Shown: positions 30,271 to 38,826, numbered from the stretch's first letter. The stretch is DNA of 40,530 nt from Betaproteobacteria bacterium (GCA_010030205.1 RGQD01000006.1:1-40530); one strand, 5' to 3'. Notes: generated from the letters alone by a model not told the origin. Translations and numbers: made by a program.

Positions 30271-31137
30271 ATGAACCCAGACCTTCTCCCCCGGCGCCAA
30301 GCCATTGCAGGCGCCAGACGCCACGATTTGTCGTGCCGTTTGCGCCCGGCGGCAGCTCGGAGATCGTCGCGCGAGCGACCGCCGCCGAACTGGCCAAGCT
30401 GCTGGGTCAGAGTGTGTTCGTCGACAACAAGCCCGGTGGTGCCGGCAACGTCGCGATGGGCGAGGTCGCGCGTGCTGACGACCAGCACACGCTGATCCTG
30501 GGCCACATCGGCACCTTGGCAGTCAACCCCAACATCTTCGACAAGCTGCCCTATGACCTGGCCAAGGATTTCAGGCCGATCTCGCTGCTGTCCAAGGTGC
30601 CCAGCCTGTACGTGGTGCGGCCCGACCTGCCGGCCAGGAACCTGTCGGAGTTCCTCGCGCTGGCCCGGGCCAGGCCGGGCCAGCTGAACTACGGCTCGGC
30701 CGGCAACGGCAGCGCCGGGCATTTGGCGCTGGCAGCTCACCGACCTGATGGGCGGGCGGCTCGATGCGGCGGCCGTCGGCGCGCCGGCGGTGATGCAGTT
30801 CATCAAGGCCGGCAAGCTGCGCTGCATCGCCACCGGCAGCGCCCAGCGCTTGGCGCAGTTGCCCGATGTGCTGACCGTGGCCGAGCAGGGGTTCCCCGGT
30901 TTCGAGATGACGCAGTGGTATGGCATGCTGGCGCCGTCCTCGCTGCCGCAAGCCCATGCCGACAAGCTGGCCGCGGCGGCGGCCAAGGCCGTGCGCGAGC
31001 CCGCTGCGGCCAAGCTGCTCGAAAGCGAAGCCGCACTGGTGATCGGCAGCTCGAGCGCCGAGTTCGCCCGATTCATCGAAGCCGAGCAGCAGCGCTGGAA
31101 GCCGGTGATTGCGCGCGCGAAGATCAGGCCGGATTGA
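30271..31137 (+). pseudogene. Bug-type TTT substrate-binding protein with two frame breaks
   Basis: Three frames carry consecutive parts: MNPDLLPRRQAIAGA (signal start), RFVVPFAPGGSSEIVARATAAELAKLLGQSVFVDNKPGGAGN...NGSAGHLA, then LTDLMGGRLDAAAVGAPAVMQFIKAGKLRCIATGS... Confidence 0.85.
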
Positions 31138-31173
31138 CGCGGCCGCTCGGCGCAGCGGCCGAATCTGACAGGC

Positions 31174-31740
31174 TCAGCGGCTCGTCGCCGGCGGCGCCTT
31201 GTCGCCCGACACCTTGACGCTGGGCAGGTCGCCCTCGTCGATGTCGACGTCGAAGGTCTCGAGAAAGCGTGAGACCAGCATGTAGAAGCCGACGACTACC
31301 GTCAGCTCTTGCAGCGCCTTGTCGCCGAGCGCATCGCGCGCCGGCAGAAACGTTGCGTCGCCGGCCCGGACGTTCTGGACCAAGTCATCGGTGAATCGCA
31401 TCACGAGCCGCTGGCGCTCGTCGAACGCCGCCGCGTCCGGGCCTTCGTGGATCGCCTGGATCAGCGCATCAGACATGCCCAGGCGCCGGGAGATCGCCTC
31501 ATGCTGGAACACCTCGTAGCTCGCCTTGGACAGCACGCCAACCCTGACGATGGCGATCTCGCGCAGCACCGGGTCCAGGCTGGTGAGGTTGAGCAAGTAG
31601 CCGCCGAAGCGGCTGAATGCGGCCAGCATTTCACCCGAATGCCCCAGCATCCGGAAGATGTTGAGGTCGGGCAGCTTGGCATAGGCCTTGGCGGCGCGGT
31701 CGGTGGCGAGGGCAGGGTCGAAGTAGGGGATGCGGGCCAT
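31174..31740 (-). CDS. Carboxymuconolactone decarboxylase (AhpD-like) family protein
   Basis: LDPVLREIAIVRVGVLSKASYEVFQHEAISRRLGMSDALIQAIHEG; CMD fold signature without CxxC. Confidence 0.8.
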   Translation of the reverse strand: MARIPYFDPALATDRAAKAYAKLPDLNIFRMLGHSGEMLAAFSRFGGYLLNLTSLDPVLREIAIVRVGVLSKASYEVFQHEAISRRLGMSDALIQAIHEGPDAAAFDERQRLVMRFTDDLVQNVRAGDATFLPARDALGDKALQELTVVVGFYMLVSRFLETFDVDIDEGDLPSVKVSGDKAPPATSR

Positions 31741-31888
31741 GGTGGGTCTCGTTGAGGGGTTCAGCGAAGGCTACCAGCTTGGCCGGGCCTTAGGCAATCG
31801 GGGTTGACGCGCTGGTGTAGGCTGTGCGGCGCCGGGTCAGCCATGCGCCCGCCACAGCTTTCAACCCACCGCCACCAGGACCGCCACG

Positions 31889-32395
31889 ATGGACCAAGCC
31901 GAATTCACCCAACTGCTAGAGCGCTTCACCCGCGCCGCCGAAGCCGGCGACGGCGCCGCGTTTGCGGACTGCTTCACCGAAGACGCTGTCTACCACGACT
32001 ACATCTACGGCCCGCACCGCGGACGCCAGGACATCGCCCACATGATGCAAAACGTGTTCCACCGCGACGCCGGGCCCGATTACCGCTGGGAGATGTTCGA
32101 CCCGGTCTGTGTTGGCGGCACCGGTTATGCCTGGTCGCTGTCGAGCTTCACGTCGACGGTGGCGGGCTACGCTGGCCGGCCCGTGCTGATCGACGGCATG
32201 AGCCGCTTCGTGTTTCGAGGCAGCCTGATCGAGAGCTACCACGAGTCGGTCAACGGCTGTGTCGCGATGTCTCAGCTCGGCGTCGAGCCCGAGCGCATCG
32301 CCAAGGTCGCCAAGCGCTGGGCCGGCTGGCTGAACGAGCGGCCCGAAGCGGTCGAGTTCATGGCGCGCGCCAAGGGCACAAGGCGCGCGGGTTGA
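31889..32395 (+). CDS. Nuclear transport factor 2 / SnoaL-like family protein
   Basis: LLERFTRAAEAGDGAAFADCFTEDAVYHDYIYGPHRGRQDIAHMMQNVFHRDAG. Confidence 0.85.
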   Translation: MDQAEFTQLLERFTRAAEAGDGAAFADCFTEDAVYHDYIYGPHRGRQDIAHMMQNVFHRDAGPDYRWEMFDPVCVGGTGYAWSLSSFTSTVAGYAGRPVLIDGMSRFVFRGSLIESYHESVNGCVAMSQLGVEPERIAKVAKRWAGWLNERPEAVEFMARAKGTRRAG

Positions 32396-32503
32396 ACCCG
32401 TCGGTCCAGACTCAGCCTTGCGGCTGTTTGTGCTGATTTGATAACTTCCAAAAAGAGCGCCTGATTGCCGGAAGTCCACAGTGACGGAAGGCGACCCTGG
32501 CGC

Positions 32504-32884
32504 TCAAGCCTCGCCTGCCAGCTCCTCGAGCTGCAGCGCCAGCAATCTGGCCAATTTCTTCAGCAGTGCGACGGATGGCTCCCCTTTGCCTGACTCAAGC
32601 TTCGAAATATGGGCGGGCGTGACGTCGACCGCAGCGGCGAGTTGGGCCGCGGTCATGCCACGATGCTCACGCCAAACCCTCAGTGCGCTGTCGCCTGCGA
32701 ACAACCGATCGACGACTTCAATCGGAACAGTTTCGACTTCGCCCTTTGCATAGCGCTTGGCGAAACGAAGCAGCGCAGCCACGTCGTCGGCGTCGTCTGC
32801 CAGTTCGCGCAGGGCTTGATATTCGGCATAGGGCAGCACGGCGAAAGCGGGCTTGCCATTGGTTTCGAGAATCTGAACAGTCAT
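32504..32884 (-). CDS. XRE-family HTH antitoxin (HigA/RelB-like)
   Basis: LRVWREHRGMTAAQLAAAVDVTPAHISKLESGKGEPSVALLKKLARLL; overlaps RelE-like ORF. Confidence 0.88.
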   Translation of the reverse strand: MTVQILETNGKPAFAVLPYAEYQALRELADDADDVAALLRFAKRYAKGEVETVPIEVVDRLFAGDSALRVWREHRGMTAAQLAAAVDVTPAHISKLESGKGEPSVALLKKLARLLALQLEELAGEA

Positions 32885-33135
32885 CGGTAGACCTCTGCGC
32901 GTTGTGCGATCCGGATCACCTGGATCACGATGCGACCATGGTCCAGCAGGTAGACCACCCGCCAGTCGCCGACGCGCAATCTGAAGCCCGGATGCTCGGT
33001 CAGTTTCTTGACGTTGGGCGCGTTGTGCGGGTCTCGCGCCAAGTCGGTCAACCTGGCCCGAATGCGCAGCGCCTGGTCTCTGGGCATTCGCAGCATGGCC
33101 TTGGCCGCGTCCCGGCTGAGCTCAATACGCCACAT
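32881..33135 (-). CDS. RelE/ParE family toxin
   Basis: MWRIELSRDAAKAMLRMPRDQALRIRARLTDLARDPHNAPNVKKLTEHPGFRLRVGDWRVVYLLDHGRIVIQVIRIAQRAEVYR. Confidence 0.92.
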   Translation of the reverse strand: MWRIELSRDAAKAMLRMPRDQALRIRARLTDLARDPHNAPNVKKLTEHPGFRLRVGDWRVVYLLDHGRIVIQVIRIAQRAEVYR

Positions 33136-33362
33136 GCTTCGATGTTAACTTATAGATTATTAAATTTCAACCATTTGGCAACATTGGCGCGCAGAAGCTG
33201 GCAAGGTCGGGCCAAACTGGGCCGGCTCGTCACGCGCCAGCCAGGCAGCGCGCAGCGATATTTGTCGCCGCCGGGACATCGAGACCCAGCGGCCGGATGA
33301 CACGATCCTCAGCTCGCACAATGGCGCCGCTGGCGCTGCCGCCCACGATGAGCCCGAATGCC

Positions 33363-34799
33363 ATGAACCCCTTGCCTGATGGTTTGATCGTCGTCGTCAA
33401 GCGCGATTGCCCCACCTGCGCCCTGGTCGAGCCCTTGCTGCTCGAGCTGGCGATGGGGCGTTTGCCGCTGACGGTCTATGTCCAGGACGAAGCCCGCTAC
33501 GCGGCCTCGCTGCCGGGCGGTGTGTTCGACGACACGCTCGAGCGCTCGTACCGGCTGGGCATCGAGTTCGTTCCCACGCTGATCCGCGTCGCCGACGGCC
33601 GCGAAGTCGCGCGCACCCACGGCTGGCACCGCGGCGACTGGCGCGAGATCAGCGGCAGGCAAGACCTGGGCGCTGATCTGCCCGAGCTGCGGCCGGGTTG
33701 CGGCTCTAAGACGCTGGACCCCGGCATCGCCGAGGATCTGCTGCTGCGCTTCGGTGACTCGGGCCTGCAGTCGCGCGAGGTCGTGGTTGGCGACGCCGAA
33801 GACGACATCGAAGCCTGTTACGACCGCGGCTGGAGCGACGGCCTGCCGGTGGTGCCGCCAACGCCGGCGCGGGTGCTGCGCATGCTGGCCGGCACGACGC
33901 GCAAACCCGACGAGATTCTGGGTATGGTGCCGCCCGACCTGGTGCCCTGCACGGTCGAGAAAGTGGCGGTCAACGCGGTGATGGCCGGCTGCAAGCCCGA
34001 ATACCTGCCGCTGGTGTTGGCGGCGGTCGAGGCTGCGCTGATCGACGAGTTCGGCATGCACGGCGTGCTGTGCACGACGATGTTTGCCGGGCCGGTCGTC
34101 ATCGTCAACGGCCCGATGGCGCGCAGCGTCGGTTTGAATTCGGGCGTCAATGCGCTCGGCCAGGGCCACCGCGCCAACGCGACGATCGGCCGCGCGCTGC
34201 AGCTGGTGATCCGCAACGTCGGCGGCGGCCGCCCGGGCGAGCTCGACCGCTCGACGCTGGGCACGCCGGGCAAGTACAGCTTCTGCTTCGCCGAGGCCGA
34301 GGATCCGGCCTGGGATTCGCTGTCGGTCGAGCGCGGTTTCAGCCCCGAGGCCTCGACCGTGACGCTGTTTGCCGGCGAAGGCGTTCAAGGCGTGGTCGAC
34401 CAGAAGTCGCGAACGCCCGAGTCGCTGGCGCGCAGCTTCGCGCTGTGCCTGCGGGTCGTCGACCATCCCAAGCTGGCGATGGCAGGCGATGCTTTGCTGG
34501 TCGTCTCGCCCGAGCACAGCCGGGTCTTCATCGAGGCCGGCTGGAGCAAGGCCAGGCTGCGCGAAGAGCTGGCGCGCCTGCTGCTGCTGCCTGGTGACGA
34601 GATGGTGGTCGGCGCTGGCGGCATCACCGAGGGTCTGCCGCCGGCTGTGGCCGGCACGCAAGTGCCCAAGTTCCGGCCCGGCGGCTTGATCATCGTTCGC
34701 GCCGGCGGCGGCGCTGGGCTTTTTTCAGCGATCATCGCTGGCTGGGCCGCCTCCGGCCCGGTGGGTTCCACCCCTGTTTCCAAGGAGATCACTGCATGA
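33363..34799 (+). CDS. Thioredoxin-like domain (CPTC) fused to a large conserved domain; putative partner of the UGSC selenoprotein
   Basis: DGLIVVVKRDCPTCALVEPLLLELAMGRLPLTVYVQDEARYA then EDDIEACYDRGWSDGLPVVPPTPARVLRMLAG...PCTVEKVAVNAVMAGCKPEYLPLVLAAVEAAL...; stop overlaps the next start (ATGA at 34796-34799). ATGs at 33297 and 33363 both possible. Confidence 0.8.
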   Translation: MNPLPDGLIVVVKRDCPTCALVEPLLLELAMGRLPLTVYVQDEARYAASLPGGVFDDTLERSYRLGIEFVPTLIRVADGREVARTHGWHRGDWREISGRQDLGADLPELRPGCGSKTLDPGIAEDLLLRFGDSGLQSREVVVGDAEDDIEACYDRGWSDGLPVVPPTPARVLRMLAGTTRKPDEILGMVPPDLVPCTVEKVAVNAVMAGCKPEYLPLVLAAVEAALIDEFGMHGVLCTTMFAGPVVIVNGPMARSVGLNSGVNALGQGHRANATIGRALQLVIRNVGGGRPGELDRSTLGTPGKYSFCFAEAEDPAWDSLSVERGFSPEASTVTLFAGEGVQGVVDQKSRTPESLARSFALCLRVVDHPKLAMAGDALLVVSPEHSRVFIEAGWSKARLREELARLLLLPGDEMVVGAGGITEGLPPAVAGTQVPKFRPGGLIIVRAGGGAGLFSAIIAGWAASGPVGSTPVSKEITA

Positions 34800-35320
34800 G
34801 CGCATCACAGATACTGCTAGACCCGACCTCGGAGCGCGCGCCCGTGGCGCGGTCGCTGACGGCGCGGCCCGCCGGGCTCGAAGGCCTGACGGTCGGCGTG
34901 CTCGACATCTCGAAGTCACGCGGCAACGTGTTTCTCGACCGGCTTGCCGAGCAGCTCGGCAGCCGCGGCGTTCGTGTCAAGCGCTACCGCAAGCCGACGT
35001 TCACCCGGCCGGCACCCACCGCGCTGCGCCAACAGATCGCTGCCGAATGCCAGCTCGTGATCGAAGGCCTGGCTGACTGAGGGTCCTGTACGTCGTGCTG
35101 TATGCATGACATCGTGGATCTTGAGTCGCGTGGCATTCCGGGAGTCGGCGTTGCATCGAGTGAATTTGTCGTGGCCGCTGAAATGCAGGCCAAGTCGCTG
35201 GGCATGGACCCGGCGATGGTCTTCGTCGCCCATCCGATCCAGGACCGCAGCGACGATGAGCTGCGTGCGCTCGCCGACGCGGCACTGCCTGACATCCTGC
35301 GCCGGCTGGTGGCCGGCTGA
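34796..35320 (+). CDS. UGSC-family selenoprotein; UGA at 35078-35080 decoded as selenocysteine (174 aa)
   Basis: ORFs 34796-35080 and 35102-35320 share one frame; readthrough gives ...AAECQLVIEGLAD-U-GSCTSCCMHDIVDLESRGIPGVGVASSEFVVAAEMQAKSLGMDPAMVFVAHPIQDRSDDELRALADAALPDILRRLVAG*; directly upstream of selA, selB and selC. Confidence 0.92.
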
Positions 35321-35371
35321 GGACATCACCGGATTGCCCTGCAGCTCGCCGCGCTCTGCGGGCAAGCGCTC

Positions 35372-36793
35372 ATGGCCTTGATCCCGGCTGCGCTGCACCT
35401 GCCGGCGGTCGACCAGGTGCTGGCTTGGCCGGGCTTGGCCGGGCTGCTGGCATCGCAAGGCCGCCAGCCGGTGCTCGACGCGGTGCGCGCCGAGCTGGCC
35501 GAGCGGCGCGCCGCAGCGCGCTTGGCGCCGGCCGGTGCTGCGCCAGACCCAGCTGAACTGCTGGCCGGCATCACGGCCAAGCTGCAGGCCTGGGCCCAGC
35601 CCTCGCTGAGGCCTGTTTTCAACCTCAGCGGCACGGTGCTGCACACCAACCTGGGCCGTGCGCCCTTGCCGGCCCAGGCGCTGGCGGCGATCGCGCAGGT
35701 CGCCGCTGGCGCGTCCAACCTCGAATTCGACCTGGCCAGCGGCCGTCGTGGCGACCGCGACGATCATGTCGAGGCCTGGTTGCGGCGGCTGACTGGCGCC
35801 GAGGCTGCGACCGTGGTCAACAACAATGCCGCGGCGCTGATGCTGGTGCTGGGCAGCTTGGCGCGGCGGCGCGAGGTGATCGTCTCGCGCGGTGAGCTGG
35901 TCGAGATCGGCGGCTCGTTCAGGCTGCCCGAGATCATGGCGCTGGCCGGCTGCAAGCTGCGCGAGGTCGGCACCACCAACCGCACCCACCTGCAAGACCA
36001 TGCCGATGCGTTCGGCCCGCGCAGCGCGATGGTGCTCAAGGTCCACACCAGCAACTACCGCATAGAGGGTTTCAGCGCTGCGGCCGACGAGCGCGAGCTC
36101 GGCGCGCTGTGCAAGCAGCAAGGCCTGCCGTTTGTGGTCGACCTGGGCAGCGGCTCGCTGGTCGACATGGCGCGTTACGGCCTGCCGCGCGAGCCCACGC
36201 CGCAGCAGGCGCTGGCCGCCGGTGCCGACCTGGTGACCTTCAGCGGCGACAAGCTGCTCGGCGGGCCGCAGGCCGGCATCGTGGTCGGCCGCGCCGACCT
36301 GATCGCCAAGCTGAAGAAAAACCCCTTGAAGCGCGCGCTGCGCTGCGACAAGCTCACGCTGGCCGCGCTCGAGGCCGTGCTGCGCCTGTACGCCGACCCT
36401 GAGCGCTTGCAGCAGCAACTGCCCACGCTGCGGCTGCTGGCGCGGCCGGCGGCGCAGATCGAGGCGCTGGCGCAGCGCCTGCAGCCGGTGCTCGCGGCTT
36501 GGTTGATGCTAGGGTTGAGCGACCTGGCGATCGCGGTCGAGGTCGTCGCACTGAGCAGCCAGATCGGCAGCGGTGCGCTGCCGGTCGAGCGCTTGCCCAG
36601 CCATGGCTTGCGGCTGACGCCGTCGGGTGCGAAGCGGCGGTCGGGCAGCGCGCTCGAGGCGCTCGCAGCCCGCTTGCGCGCGCTGCCTGTGCCGGTGGTC
36701 GGCCGCATCGCTGACGGCGCGCTGCTGCTCGACCTGCGCTGCCTGGAGGACGAGCCGGGGTTTCGCACGCTGTTCGAGACCGGCCGCGCATGA
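35372..36793 (+). CDS. selA: L-seryl-tRNA(Sec) selenium transferase
   Basis: RPVFNLSGTVLHTNLGRAPLP...NNNAAALMLVL...VGTTNRTHLQDH...KVHTSNYRIEGF...VVDLGSGSLVD...DLVTFSGDKLLGGPQAGIVVG. Confidence 0.97.
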   Translation: MALIPAALHLPAVDQVLAWPGLAGLLASQGRQPVLDAVRAELAERRAAARLAPAGAAPDPAELLAGITAKLQAWAQPSLRPVFNLSGTVLHTNLGRAPLPAQALAAIAQVAAGASNLEFDLASGRRGDRDDHVEAWLRRLTGAEAATVVNNNAAALMLVLGSLARRREVIVSRGELVEIGGSFRLPEIMALAGCKLREVGTTNRTHLQDHADAFGPRSAMVLKVHTSNYRIEGFSAAADERELGALCKQQGLPFVVDLGSGSLVDMARYGLPREPTPQQALAAGADLVTFSGDKLLGGPQAGIVVGRADLIAKLKKNPLKRALRCDKLTLAALEAVLRLYADPERLQQQLPTLRLLARPAAQIEALAQRLQPVLAAWLMLGLSDLAIAVEVVALSSQIGSGALPVERLPSHGLRLTPSGAKRRSGSALEALAARLRALPVPVVGRIADGALLLDLRCLEDEPGFRTLFETGRA

Positions 36794-38700
36794 TCGTCGC
36801 CACCGCAGGCCATGTCGACCACGGCAAGACCAGCCTGGTCAAGGCCTTGACCGACATAGCCACCGACAACCTGGCCGAGGAGAAGCGCCGCGGCATGTCG
36901 ATAGACCTGGGCTTCGCCCATGCCGAGATCGGTGTCTCGGCCCAGGGTGAGCCGCTGACGCTGGGCTTTGTCGACGTGCCAGGCCATGAGCGCTTCGTTC
37001 GCAACATGTTGGCCGGCGTCGCGGCGATCGATCTGGCGCTGCTGGTGGTCGCCGCAGACGACGGCGTGATGCCGCAGACCCGCGAGCACCTGGCGATCCT
37101 GTCCTTGCTGGGCGTGCCGCGCTGCATCGTCGCGCTGACCAAATCCGACCGCGTCGCGCCGGAGCGGCTGGCCCAGGCCGGGCGTGAGGTCGCCGACTTG
37201 CTCGCCGATGGGCTCCACGCTCACTTTGCTGGCGCCCCGCAGTTCGCGCTGGTGGCCACCGATGCCGGCGACCCAGGCGTGCTGGCGCTGCGCCAGCACC
37301 TGGCCGATGCGGCAGCGCAGCTGGCTGCGCGCAGCACCGCAGGGCATTTCAGGCTAGCGGTCGACCGCAGCTTCGCGCTGGCTGGCGCCGGCCGCATCGT
37401 CACCGGCGCGGTGTTGTCGGGCCGTGTGCAGATAGGTGACGAGCTGGTGCTGTCGCCGCACGGCATCAGCGCCAGGGTGCGCGGCATCCAGGTCGGCAAG
37501 CAGCGCGCCGAGCAGGCCTTGGCCGGCCAGCGCTGCGCGCTCAACCTGGCCGGTGTCGACCTCAAGCGCCGCGACCCGGTCCGCGGCGACTGGATCTTGG
37601 CACCGGCAGCCCACGCGCCGACCGATCGATTGGACGTTCGGCTGCGCGTGCTGGCCAGCGAAGCGCGGCCCTTGCCTTCGCGGCAGATGCTGCAACTGCA
37701 CATTGGCGCTGCGGCGGTCAACGCCCGTGTCGCCGCGCTGGCGGGCTGGGACGCCGCGCCCGGCAGCAGCGGGTTGGCCCAGTTGGTGCTCGAGTCCCCG
37801 ATCGCTGCGCTGCACGGCGATCGGTTCGTGCTGCGAGACCCGGCCGCTAGCCGCACGCTGGCCGGCGGTCAGGTGGTCGACCCTTTCGGTCCGGTGCGTG
37901 GCCGAGACCGGCCGGCGCGCGCGCTGCAGCTGGCTGCGCTGGCGCTGCCCGAGCCCGCGCAAGCGCTGGCAGCGTTGCTGGCTGCCGAACCTGGCGGCGT
38001 GGACCTGGCCCGCTTCGCGCTGGCACGCAATCTGCGCGCCGACGAGGCCGATGCGCTGATCCTGGCGCAGGCGGTGCAGCGCATCCCGGGCTCGGTCTGG
38101 GGCCTGTCGGTCGGTCACTGGCAGGCGCTGCGTGAGCGGCTGTGCGAGGCGCTGGCGCGCTGGCATGCTGACCAGCCCGACGTCTCGGGTGTGGCGGCCA
38201 CCGTGCTGGCGCCTGGCCTGCGCACCGTCTTGCTGCGCGCGGCGCTCGACTCGCTGGTCGAGGCCGGCAGCTTGCAGCGCGAGGGCCTGCGCTACCGCTT
38301 GACGGGGCACATCGCCCAGCTGTCCGAGGCTGACGCCGACCTGCTCGCGCGCGTGACCGATCACCTGGCGCCTGCTGGCCTGCGCCCGCCCATCGTCGGC
38401 GAACTCGCGACGCTGCTAGGGCTGCCGCAGCCTGCGCTGCTCGAGTTCCTGGGCCGCGCCCACCGGCTGGGGCACTTGCTGCGGGTCGCGCCGAACCGTT
38501 TCTACCTGCCGCCCACGGTGGCTGAGCTGGTCCGGCATGCGCGCGAGCTGGCCGCCGAATCCGCTGACGGTGGCGTTGACGCCGCAGCCTTCCGCGACCG
38601 CACCGGCATCGGCCGCAACCTGACGGTGCAGGTGCTCGAGTTTCTCGACCGCGAAGGCCTGACGCGCTTCGATGGCATCCGCCACCGGCCGGTCGATTGA
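36790..38700 (+). CDS. selB: Selenocysteine-specific translation elongation factor
   Basis: MIVATAGHVDHGKTSLVKALTDIATDNLAEEKRRGMSIDLGFAH...FVDVPGHERFVRNMLAGV...; C-terminal winged-helix region; 4-bp overlap with selA. Confidence 0.97.
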   Translation: MIVATAGHVDHGKTSLVKALTDIATDNLAEEKRRGMSIDLGFAHAEIGVSAQGEPLTLGFVDVPGHERFVRNMLAGVAAIDLALLVVAADDGVMPQTREHLAILSLLGVPRCIVALTKSDRVAPERLAQAGREVADLLADGLHAHFAGAPQFALVATDAGDPGVLALRQHLADAAAQLAARSTAGHFRLAVDRSFALAGAGRIVTGAVLSGRVQIGDELVLSPHGISARVRGIQVGKQRAEQALAGQRCALNLAGVDLKRRDPVRGDWILAPAAHAPTDRLDVRLRVLASEARPLPSRQMLQLHIGAAAVNARVAALAGWDAAPGSSGLAQLVLESPIAALHGDRFVLRDPAASRTLAGGQVVDPFGPVRGRDRPARALQLAALALPEPAQALAALLAAEPGGVDLARFALARNLRADEADALILAQAVQRIPGSVWGLSVGHWQALRERLCEALARWHADQPDVSGVAATVLAPGLRTVLLRAALDSLVEAGSLQREGLRYRLTGHIAQLSEADADLLARVTDHLAPAGLRPPIVGELATLLGLPQPALLEFLGRAHRLGHLLRVAPNRFYLPPTVAELVRHARELAAESADGGVDAAAFRDRTGIGRNLTVQVLEFLDREGLTRFDGIRHRPVD

Positions 38701-38730
38701 GGCTGGCGCATGCTAAGGTTGGCTCGCTTC

Positions 38731-38826
38731 GGAAGGGCAGCGTTTCCCGGTGGAGCGCCCGGTCTTCAAAACCGGTGAGATGCGCCCAGCGTGTCTGGTG
38801 GGTTCGACTCCCACTCCCTTCCGCCA
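38731..38826 (+). tRNA. selC: tRNA-Sec (anticodon TCA)
   Basis: GGAAGGGCAGCGTTTCCCGGTGGAGCGCCCGGTCTTCAAAACCGGTGAGATGCGCCCAGCGTGTCTGGTGGGTTCGACTCCCACTCCCTTCCGCCA: 6-bp D stem, CCGGT/ACCGG anticodon stem with CTTCAAA loop, long variable arm AGATGCGC/GCGTGTCT, encoded CCA. Confidence 0.96.

Noticed and set aside
28009-30324. 771-aa minus-strand ORF (and other long opposite-strand ORFs, e.g. 11836-13542, 2927-4408, 34916-36418)
   Set aside because: High-GC shadow ORFs antisense to clear genes; low-complexity Arg/His/Gln/Ala-rich translations with no recognisable family motifs
31174-31740. AhpD-like protein as an additional selenoprotein or redox client
   Set aside because: The region where CxxC/UxxC occurs in AhpD reads VLSKASYEVFQHE with no Cys and no in-frame UGA
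35425-35450. Short tandem GGCTTGGCCG repeat near the selA start
   Set aside because: Encodes in-frame WPGLAGLL within selA; codon-usage repetition, not a regulatory repeat
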